Source of the DNA: Nitriliruptorales bacterium
GTDB taxonomy: Bacteria > Actinomycetota > Nitriliruptoria > Euzebyales > Egibacteraceae
Assembly: GCA_007133145.1 (NCBI GenBank)
Contig: SLNF01000250.1
Location: 1-35,524, forward strand
Direction: 5' to 3'
Length of the DNA stretch: 35,524 nucleotides
Under the pieces are notes generated by a model. That model was not told where the DNA came from and searched no databases. It saw only the letters and a program-made list of their open reading frames with translations. This document shows positions 1-7,093 of this stretch, one piece after another (within the stretch, counting starts at the first letter, position 1; every line of letters begins with the position of its first letter). The position numbers and the translations under genes are program-made.

Positions 1-688
1 GCCGAGGTTGGACTGCATGACGTCGCCGGCGCCGGTGACGAGGGGGATGCCGGCCACGAGGCCGCAGGCCTCGGCCTGGCGCGGGCTGAGCTCGCCCACG
101 ACGTCCCAGGGCTTGTTCATCGTCGGGATGAGCTCGCGGGGGATCTTCAGCGCGTCGAGCTGACGGTCCGACCACTGCCGCTTGCGGGGGTCGACGCCGA
201 TGATCCAGCCCGAGGCGCGGCGGCCCAGTCGGTGAAGGCGTCCTCACCGCGGAGCTCGCCGAGTCGGCCGAGGAGGTAGTGCGCGTCGTGGACGACCGAC
301 GTGGCGCGGCCCATGTTCTCGGGCTCGTGGGCCAGGAGCCGCTTCATGAACATCGGCGGCATGTAGGCGCCGGGCTCGGCGTTGCCGGCCTCCTCGTACC
401 ACGGCTTGTCGACGAGGTGGGCGACCTCCTCTGCCTCCTTCTTCGCCCGGGTGTCGAGGAAGCAGATGTAGGGCCTCGTGGGATCCCAGTTCTCGTCGAT
501 GGGCACGAACCCGCAGACGATCCCGCTGCAGGAGATCCCGCGCACCTGTTGGCGGTCGATGCCGCTCGTCGTCACGCACTCCTTGATGCCGTCGACGACG
601 CATCGGGAGAACTGGTCGGGATCCATCTCCGCCCAGCCCGGCTTCGGGAAGTCGATCTTGTGCGGGCGGAATGCCTCGCCACGAGGGT
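1..688 (-). pseudogene. FGGY-family carbohydrate kinase, 3' fragment (interrupted by group II intron at its 5' side, internal frameshift, runs off the window)
   Basis: Minus-strand translation ...EAFRPHKIDFPKPGWAEMDPDQFSRCVVDGIKECVTTSGIDRQQVRGISCSGIVCGFVPID... then, after a 1-nt frame change near 213-225, ...SGWIIGVDPRKRQWSDRQLDALKIPRELIPTMNKPWDVVGELSPRQAEACGLVAGIPLVTGAGDVMQSNLG, typical of FGGY kinases. The first ~30 residues are absent. Confidence 0.75.
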
Positions 689-751
689 GTTGGGTCGGGG
701 ACGGGACGCCGTGCGGTCTTTCGACCGTCGGTCTTCCCGTCCCCGCCCGCC

Positions 752-787
752 GAACCGGACGTGCGCGTCTCACCGCGAATCCGGCTC
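752..787 (-). ncRNA. Group II intron domain V-like hairpin of the outer intron
   Basis: GAGCCGGATTCGCGGTGAGACGCGCACGTCCGGTTC; complementary GAGCCGGA.../...TCCGGTTC arms. Confidence 0.75.
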
Positions 788-805
788 TCCACAAGACCCG
801 AGTGC

Positions 806-1251
806 TCACGCGGCGTCCTCGAATGCCTGCGGCCACGGCGAGGGGACGTCGCTGCCCCGGTAGCGGTAGCGCACGGTGCGCACCGTGGTGGGGTTGAGCA
901 GTTCCACCTTGCCGTCCGTGGGGCACCAGCCTCCTGCGAGGTAGCGGTGGGCGGATCTGGCACAGGTCGCACGGGGATGTGTGGCCCGTAGCCAGCCGAT
1001 CGCCCGCCGCCGGGTGTAGGCGCGCAGGTACTCGAATGTGGCGTAGGACACCCCGTGTTTGAAGTACTTGGCCCACCCTCGCAGGATCGCGTTGAGGCGA
1101 TACAGCAGGGTGTCGTACGGCACGTGCGGTCCGAATCTGCTGCGCTGCCGCACCGTGTCCACGATCCGCAGCACGGACCGTTTCGAGGGGGAGGTGTCGA
1201 CGTAGCGCTTGCTGGTTCCCTTCTGGGTGTGACGCTGGATGCGCCAGCGCC
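806..1251 (-). pseudogene. Group II intron RT/maturase, C-terminal fragment of the outer intron
   Basis: Translation WRIQRHTQKGTSKRYVDTSPSKRSVLRIVDTVRQRSRFGPHVPYDTLLYRLNAILRGWAKYFKHGVSYATFEYLRAYTRRRAIGWLRATHPRA...: end of RT plus maturase (LNAILRGWAKYF) domain. Confidence 0.85.
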
Positions 1252-1289
1252 GGGTAGCCCCGGCGCATTGCTGCGCCGGGGCCCCCTCA

Positions 1290-1324
1290 GAACCGGACGT
1301 GCCCGCTTTCCAGGCATCCGGCTC
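1290..1324 (-). ncRNA. Group II intron domain V hairpin of the inner intron
   Basis: GAGCCGGATGCCTGGAAAGCGGGCACGTCCGGTTC. Confidence 0.82.
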
Positions 1325-3158
1325 AAGCAAGCCGCGAGGGCGACGTGGGTTCTGCTGAAGCCGTTCGCTGGGCTGCTGCCTTGCTATGACGCCGCAGGCA
1401 GGCAGCGTGCACGAGTTGGTACAAGGACCGTCCGCTTGGCCGGCTGTCCGCCCGCTGGAGTTGTTGCTTGCGCAGCGTCCGACGGGCGGTGGTGAACCAT
1501 TGCTCCCACTCGCGTGGGGACTGCGGCTCTTGGTCGGCGTCGAGCAGCGCGTCCCCGCATGCTGGGCAGCGGCCGTCTTGAGCTGCAAGCAGCTTGACGG
1601 TGTGCTGATCCAGCGGTGGGGGCTTGCGTCGACGTCGCCGTTGGGCCCAGTACTCGGCCAGAGCCGGGTCGTCGGGGGACGCCCGTCCCTGAACGGGCAC
1701 GTGACGAACGATCCTGGTCCAGGAGAACTTGGTGAGATAGGCGCCGGTCGCCCGGTCGCCGAACACCCACCGGTCCTGCCTGGCGCGGTTGAACTTGTCG
1801 AAGTAGCGGGCCGCGACCCAGCCCCTCGTCTTGTTCGGGTGCGTGTGGCGCGCCCACCGATAGGTGAGGTGCCACACGTGGTGGTCCAGCCCCGCGAAGA
1901 TGCGGGAGGAGACCACACTCCGGTAGTAGGCCGACCAACCCCGAATGATGGGGTTCAGCCGTTCGATCACCGCTGTGGCGTTGGCCCCTCGCAGGGCCCG
2001 CACCTCGGCGGCGAGCCGTTTCCGGAACCGCTTCACCGACTCCTGGCTCGGTGTGATGAGCAGCTTGGCGCTGCCCCGCCGGTCGACGAAGCGGCGGATG
2101 CTGAACCCCAGGAACGAGAACCCGTCTTCGACGTGGACGACGTTCGTTTTGTCCTCGTTGAAGGAAAGGCCTCTGGGTGTCAGCCACGCCGCCAGCCGCT
2201 GCTTGACCTCTTCGGCCTGCTCACGGCTGTGACACATGGCCACGTAGTCGTCGGCGTACCTCACCAGCACAGGAGCACCACGCACCGTCTCAGCGTCGCT
2301 GCGGGCGCTGTTGCGGTAGCGGACCCCTGCGGCGTGTTCCATCCCGTGCAAGGCCACGTTCAACAGCAGGGGGCTGATCACGCCACCCTGAGGAGTGCCC
2401 TCCTCGGTCGGCGCGAACCGACCCTTGTCGATCACCCCCGCCTTCAACCACGCTCGGATCGCCGCTCTCGCGGGAAAGGCGCCCAGCTGGTCGACGAGAC
2501 GGTCGTGATCAAGGTGGTCGAACGCCCCGGCCAAGTCCGCGTCCAAGATCCAGCGACGCTGCGCGTCACCGCGCAGCGTCTTGAAGATGATCTCGATCGC
2601 GTCATGGCAGCCCCGACCAGGCCGAAACCCATAGGATCTCGGCTCGAACCGGGCCTCCCACTCGGGTTCCAGCGCCTGCTTCACGCGTGCTTGCTGCACG
2701 CGATCGACGATCACGGGAACCCCGAGCGGGCGCTGCTTGCCGTGTCCCTTCGGGATGAAGACCCGCTTGACGGGCAAGGCCTCGCCGGCCGGGGCATGGC
2801 GCTGCAACTGCTGCGCCAGCTCCGCCTGTTCTCGAGCGGTCAGCACGACCTGCCCGTCGATGCCTGCCGTCTTGCGGCCAGCGTTGCGCTGCGTGACCTG
2901 CCGCACGCTCAACAGCGTGTTGCTCCAGCTACGCAGCATCAGCTTCTGCAGATTGCGGACCCGCTTGAGGTCCCCATCCTGCGTCGCCTTGAAGATCCGT
3001 TGCCGCAGTCGCCGTACGCTGTCCTCTTGGGCGCGCCAGTCAATGGCCTCCCAGTCGAGGATCGCGTCCTCTGGTCCGTTCGCTTTGGCGGCTGCCACGG
3101 CCATCGCCGTTGCTGGTCCCGTCATCGCGTCCAACTTGTCCTTCGGTTCCGGCCCCAC
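1323..3158 (-). CDS. Group II intron reverse transcriptase/maturase with C-terminal HNH endonuclease domain
   Basis: 611 aa ORF with IPKGHGKQRPLGVP, YGFRPGRGCHDAI, GTPQGGVISPLLLN, RYADDYVAMC (YADD), maturase LNPIIRGWSAYYR and HNH-type CPACG...HAACLRRH. Confidence 0.95.
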   Translation of the reverse strand: MGPEPKDKLDAMTGPATAMAVAAAKANGPEDAILDWEAIDWRAQEDSVRRLRQRIFKATQDGDLKRVRNLQKLMLRSWSNTLLSVRQVTQRNAGRKTAGIDGQVVLTAREQAELAQQLQRHAPAGEALPVKRVFIPKGHGKQRPLGVPVIVDRVQQARVKQALEPEWEARFEPRSYGFRPGRGCHDAIEIIFKTLRGDAQRRWILDADLAGAFDHLDHDRLVDQLGAFPARAAIRAWLKAGVIDKGRFAPTEEGTPQGGVISPLLLNVALHGMEHAAGVRYRNSARSDAETVRGAPVLVRYADDYVAMCHSREQAEEVKQRLAAWLTPRGLSFNEDKTNVVHVEDGFSFLGFSIRRFVDRRGSAKLLITPSQESVKRFRKRLAAEVRALRGANATAVIERLNPIIRGWSAYYRSVVSSRIFAGLDHHVWHLTYRWARHTHPNKTRGWVAARYFDKFNRARQDRWVFGDRATGAYLTKFSWTRIVRHVPVQGRASPDDPALAEYWAQRRRRRKPPPLDQHTVKLLAAQDGRCPACGDALLDADQEPQSPREWEQWFTTARRTLRKQQLQRADSRPSGRSLYQLVHAACLRRHSKAAAQRTASAEPTSPSRLA

Positions 3159-3793
3159 AGCAGCAGAGCGTCAAAGGCTCACCTGGTCCACGTCAGCTCC
3201 CTTTCGGGCCAGGCAACCGCCTGTATCCGGCCAGTTATGCGCGACGGCCGCTGGAGAGTGCGGCCTTGCGGTCCCGCTTTCCTGTCGCCTTTCGGCCACC
3301 GGCATTCGCTTGTTGGACCATCCTGCGCCCGCCGCGGGAGTTGGGCCTTCCTTACGGTCGGCTTACCGGGCTACGCCCGGACCCCGACGGGGTTTCCACG
3401 TTCCGCACGGTCGAGACCCGACCGGGGAGGGTGCTCTCTGTACCCCGGGGCGACGGTGTTCCCACGACCGGCTCCTAGTCACCGGCCGCCGCTGCCGCGT
3501 TCCAACGACCCGCCCTGCCCTCGGTGCTGCAACCCATCTCCGAGGGGTTCGATCACGAGGCATCAACGAGAATTCGCTTGCGCTCACCCGTCCGGTCTTC
3601 CCCTGGCCTGTAGCCCCCGGATGGAACGGGCGCCCTTGGGCTTTTCCCCCGATGCTTCGAACCCCGCCGTTACCAGCGACGCACGTCAGGGTGGGGACAG
3701 ATCTACGAACACTCATCCGGAGTCCGCTGTCCTCTACATGCCTGACCCTCCAATCAGCGAACCCACTCGTACCGTGCGACCTCGTGTCGCAAC

Positions 3794-3925
3794 GAGGAAG
3801 TCGAACCCCTCGTCGATGTGCACGACGCTGGTCTTGGCCTCCGACAGCCGCAGACCGATCGGCGCCAGGACCTCGGCGAGTTCGTTGCGTAGCTCGCAGG
3901 CGTCGGCCTTGCTGAGGCCCTGGGC
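3794..3925 (-). pseudogene. Group II intron RT internal fragment of the outer intron
   Basis: Translation SKADACELRNELAEVLAPIGLRLSEAKTSVVHIDEGFDFL, the conserved RT block just C-terminal of YADD; the YADD region and everything upstream are lost. Confidence 0.8.
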
Positions 3926-3936
3926 GTGACCGCCCG

Positions 3937-4650
3937 TCAGGACGCGACGTCGCCGACGTCGATGACGTCGCCGGTCGTGATCGACGGGTGGTCGAGCGTG
4001 GCCGCCCCCGCGCTCGCCGCGGCCGCGGGGTCGTTGAGTGCCCGGGTCTCCTTGAGCGTGACGCAGGCGTCGCGGTCGGGGAAGTCGCGGGGGTCGTGCT
4101 CGCGCAGGCTCGCCTGCATCGCCGTGTCGACCTTGCCCGGCGCCACCGAGTAGACCATCACCGGCTCCACGCCGGTCTCCTCGGCGCGGTGGCGCTGCTC
4201 GCACCCGGCGACGCGGGCAAACTGGTCGAGCCCCGCCTTCGCCGCGCAGGACACCCCCAACCGCGGTAGGGGTTCGCTGCGGCGCCCGAGGAGATGTTCG
4301 CGACGACGCGGCGGCACGTCGCCCCCCGGTGTGGCGCAGGACGAGTGAGGTCAGCCGCATCGGGGCCACGAGGTCGACCATGACGTGCAACGTCGTCGCC
4401 TCGGGGGCGAGGTGCTCGACCGCCGCGACGGGGTCGAGGAGGCCGGCGTTGTTGACGAGGGAGAGCCCCTCGGCGTCGGCGAGGTCGACCTGCGCGAAGA
4501 GGTCGTCCATCAAGCCCTCGAGGGCGTCGAGGCGCGCGAGCTCGAAGGGGACGTCGACGACGTGCGCGGCACCGGAGCCGAGCCCGCGCGTGTCGGTCCC
4601 CCCGGTCGCGTGCGGTGCGCTGGGCGCGGCGGCGTGCTCCGCCATCGCGG
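3937..4650 (-). pseudogene. Short-chain dehydrogenase/reductase (sepiapterin/benzil reductase-like), frameshifted and N-terminally incomplete
   Basis: Pieces in three frames: VDVPFELARLDALEGLMDDLF...LSLVNNAGLLDPVAAVEHL...MRLTSLVLRHTGG / RRVVANISSGAAANPYRGWG / VSCAAKAGLDQFARVAG...VYSVAPGKVDTAMQASLREHDPRDFPDRD...TGDVIDVGDVAS*. Confidence 0.75.
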
Positions 4651-4737
4651 CGCGCAGCCTACGCGACGGTGGACGTCGCGGGCACTGGCTTGCGAGCCAG
4701 CCTCCCCGCGGCCGCGTCGCGGTTAGACTCCGACGCG

Positions 4738-4811
4738 GGGCGCTTAGCTCAGGTGGCGAGAGCGCGTGCCTTACAAGCACGAGGTCGCAGGTTCGAGCCC
4801 TGCAGCGCCCA
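4738..4811 (+). tRNA. tRNA-Val (anticodon UAC)
   Basis: GGGCGCT-TA-GCTC-AGGTGGCGA-GAGC-G-CGTGC-CTTACAA-GCACG-AGGTC-GCAGG-TTCGAGC-CCTGC-AGCGCCC-A: full cloverleaf, anticodon loop CUUACAA; CCA not encoded. Confidence 0.95.
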
Positions 4812-5007
4812 CGGTGGGGGACGCCGACGTCTCCGTCCGGCCGTTCTCGCGCCCCCGAGCGACGTGGATGAAGTCGGCTCGGCGGGCTCGCGTGGTGCGG
4901 GTCGAGGGCAACACGCCGCGCACCGCACGGATGCGCACCATGGGTCACCACCGCCGGAGGCGACATCCGACAGCAGCGACTTCGCACATGCGGGTCTTCG
5001 CCGGTCG

Positions 5008-5691
5008 GTGACCGCCCGGACCTGGCGGTCGAACGCCACGGTCGTGTCCGCGAGGCGTCGGCACGACGAGCGACGAGGCCTCACCGACGCTCGATCCCGA
5101 TCGAACGGCGAACCCATCGAGCGCGAACGCCTGGCCACGCTGCTCGAACCTCGGCTCGACATCCCCATGGCCGTGCACGCCGTCGCGTGGGCAGGGTTGG
5201 TGGCCGACGAGCTGATCGCGCCACCCGACCAGCGCGAGGTGCTGGCCGTCGTCAGCACCGTCGTGTCTGCCCGCGGCCAGCTGCTGTCCGTGCTCGAGCG
5301 CGGACGTGAGGGCGCGCTCACCAGCCTCGGCGATGCCCTGTGGTGGTCGGCGAACCTGGGCCTCGCAGGCACCACCGTCGAGGAACCGGTGACGCCGACA
5401 GGCCGCCTGCCGGCCATCGCGCTCTCCGTCTACGCCCTCGTCATCTCCGCCTCCCTGGCCGGGACGATCGGCGCCTACTTCCTCGAAGCGCGGCGGGGCC
5501 GGCATCGCCGCCGCCTCCGACGTCCACGCCGACGTGCCCACCGCCGACACCCACCACCGATACCCCACCGCCGATACCCCACCGCCGACGCCCCACCGCC
5601 GATACCCCAACGCCGACCCCCCACCGGAGCGGGGGTCCGACGTCTCGAGGCGAATCCCATAGCCTTCGCCTTCCGGGGCGACGTGCCTTGA
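5008..5691 (+). CDS. Ion-channel-like membrane protein (pore-helix/S6-like segment, non-canonical selectivity filter); start uncertain
   Basis: Translation LEPRLDIPMAVHAVAWAGLVADELIAP... and LERGREGALTSLGDALWWSANLGLAGTTVEEPVTPTGRLPAIALSVYALVISASLAGTIGAYFLE resembles the P-loop/S6 of voltage-gated-type channels (SxGDALWW...PVTPxGR). Confidence 0.45.
   Translation: MTARTWRSNATVVSARRRHDERRGLTDARSRSNGEPIERERLATLLEPRLDIPMAVHAVAWAGLVADELIAPPDQREVLAVVSTVVSARGQLLSVLERGREGALTSLGDALWWSANLGLAGTTVEEPVTPTGRLPAIALSVYALVISASLAGTIGAYFLEARRGRHRRRLRRPRRRAHRRHPPPIPHRRYPTADAPPPIPQRRPPTGAGVRRLEANPIAFAFRGDVP
5540..5622. repeat. 14-bp tandem repeat, about 6 copies (consensus ACCGCCGATACCCC)
   Basis: accgccgacaccc / accaccgatacccc / accgccgatacccc / accgccgacgcccc / accgccgatacccc / aacgccgacccccc. 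Confidence 0.9.
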
Positions 5692-5893
5692 CCGCTCCTC
5701 GACTTCGCCGGCCCGGGCACCGTGCGCTTCGCCGAGTGGGAGCAGGACAGCGGCGACGTTCGCCTCGAGCACGTCCTCGCCGACGCCTACCAGGCATGCG
5801 GCATCGTCGTCCGAGCCCGTGCCGCCCTCCAAGTGCGGGAGCTCGAGGCCCCCGCGGGGTGCCGTCCCAGGCGGGCGGAGGCGGCACGCCTCG

Positions 5894-5928
5894 CCCGGCG
5901 GGCCCCGGCTCCGCGGGGGCCCGCCGGG
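5894..5928. terminator. Strong 13-bp inverted repeat, probable terminator downstream of the SGNH gene
   Basis: CCCGGCGGGCCCC-ggctccgcg-GGGGCCCGCCGGG, directly next to the minus-strand stop at 5929. Confidence 0.65.
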
Positions 5929-7041
5929 CTAGCCGTCGGGAGCCCACCGCTCCAGGACCGCCTCGGCGAGGAGCGTGTCGACGACGAGGCGGCCGCCGTC
6001 GGGGGTGAGGTGGATGCCGTCGTCGCGACGCATCCGGTCGACCCCGCCGTCGGGGCCCTCGAGGTAGGTCGCGTAGGACCCGTCGTCGGCGAGGAGCTCA
6101 CGGATCGGCAGATGCGTCGTGTCGGCGCGGGCTTCGGCCGCCTCGGCGTAGGCGGCGTCGAGCTCGGCCATCGCCGCGTCGAAGTCTGGGTCCTGCATCA
6201 CCGGCAGGCCGAGCCACAGCACCTCGGCGCCCTCGCCGGTCAGCGCGTCGAGGAGGTCGTCGACGCGGCGGCGGTACTCCTCGACCCAGCCGTCGTCGCG
6301 GCGGAGGATGACCTCGTCGCCGCGCATGTCCTGGTCATCGTTGCCGCCGAGCATGACGACGACGACGTCGGGGTCCTCCGCGGCGACGGTGGCCTCGGCA
6401 TGCGCCGGCCAGTCGAAGTAGTCGGGTCGGGCCAGACCGGTCGAGTACTGCGGCTCGGCGGTGACCTCCGCGGGCAGCCGCCCCTCCAGCGCCGAGGACA
6501 GCGGCGCGGCGAGCGGCTCGACGAGCGAGTCGCCGGCGACCCACACCGTGAGCGGGTCCTCCTCGCTCGGGGCACGCCGTGGGGTGGTCGCCTCCGCCTC
6601 CTCCGCGCCGTCGGTGCCGCCCCCGTCGTTGGCGTCGGCGTCGTCGTCGGTCGTGGCCGCCTCGGCGTGGTCGCCGCCCGCCGCCCGCTCGTCGATCCGC
6701 CCGCCGGGGGCGGCCGGCTCGCGGACCGTCGGTCGGAACCAGCCGCCGATGCCGTCGACGAGCCAGGCGTGCGCGCCGCCGAGCCCGGTCACCTCGGAGA
6801 GCGTCTCGACGGGCCCGACGACAGCGACGGCGACGCTGCGCTGCCAGCCGAAGGGCTGACGCTCGGCGGTGGCCGCGAGCGACGAGGCGTTCATGATCGC
6901 GCCGAGCAGCAGCGCGCCGAGGAGCACGGCGACGGTCTGCGCCGGGCTCAGCCGTCGCCGCGTGGCCGCTCGGTCAGCCTCGCCTGAACCGGTGGCGGCT
7001 CGCCGCGAGGACGCGTTGCGGGGCTCGGTGTCGGTGCTCAT
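5929..7041 (-). CDS. DUF459/SGNH-hydrolase family protein, membrane anchored
   Basis: N-terminal TM; VWVAGDSLVEPLAAPLSSAL, VVVVMLGGNDDQDM, DDGIHLTPDGGRLV (GDS, GxND, DxxH motifs). Confidence 0.85.
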   Translation of the reverse strand: MSTDTEPRNASSRRAATGSGEADRAATRRRLSPAQTVAVLLGALLLGAIMNASSLAATAERQPFGWQRSVAVAVVGPVETLSEVTGLGGAHAWLVDGIGGWFRPTVREPAAPGGRIDERAAGGDHAEAATTDDDADANDGGGTDGAEEAEATTPRRAPSEEDPLTVWVAGDSLVEPLAAPLSSALEGRLPAEVTAEPQYSTGLARPDYFDWPAHAEATVAAEDPDVVVVMLGGNDDQDMRGDEVILRRDDGWVEEYRRRVDDLLDALTGEGAEVLWLGLPVMQDPDFDAAMAELDAAYAEAAEARADTTHLPIRELLADDGSYATYLEGPDGGVDRMRRDDGIHLTPDGGRLVVDTLLAEAVLERWAPDG

Positions 7042-7093
7042 CGCACGTGCCAGGATCGCAGCGTGGCGCCGGAGTCTCCGGGGGTCCGGCCCA

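Larger units (their letters stand above)
1252..3793 (-). mobile_element. Inner, apparently full-length group II intron (about 2.54 kb) inserted in the outer intron's RT ORF; boundaries approximate (+/- 5 nt)
   Basis: 5' side GTTGCGACACGAGGTCGCACGG... directly after RT codons ...GFDFL; ~630 nt structured RNA before the RT ORF; RT-maturase-HNH ORF; domain V (1290-1324); domain VI stem CCCCGGCGCAGCAATGCGCCGGGG; 3' end ...CTACCC before WRIQRH of the split RT. Confidence 0.82.
689..3925 (-). mobile_element. Outer group II intron remnant (3' part only: RT fragments, domain V, domain VI), itself interrupted by a second group II intron
   Basis: RT pieces at 3794-3925 and 806-1251, domain V-like hairpin GAGCCGGATTCGCGGTGAGACGCGCACGTCCGGTTC (752-787), domain VI-like stem ggggacggga...tcccgtcccc, 3' end near ...CCCAAC at ~689. 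5' RNA domains and the RT N-terminus are missing. Confidence 0.75.

Noticed and set aside
1386-3929. 847-aa plus-strand ORF opposite the intron
   Set aside because: Antisense to a well-supported RT-maturase ORF and to the intron RNA; composition reflects high-GC antisense openness, no motif.
4738-4811. tRNA-Val as an integration site for the mobile segment on its left
   Set aside because: Integrative elements normally enter at the tRNA 3' end, which points right (past 4811); no integrase or duplicated tRNA 3' end was seen.
5540-5622. CRISPR-like array
   Set aside because: Units are contiguous 14-mers with no spacers and no cas genes nearby; simple tandem repeat.
5692-5890. Plus-strand ORF after the channel-like gene (MRFAEWEQDSGDVRLEHVLADAYQACG...)
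   Set aside because: No family recognised and its continuation runs through the terminator hairpin and antisense to the SGNH gene.
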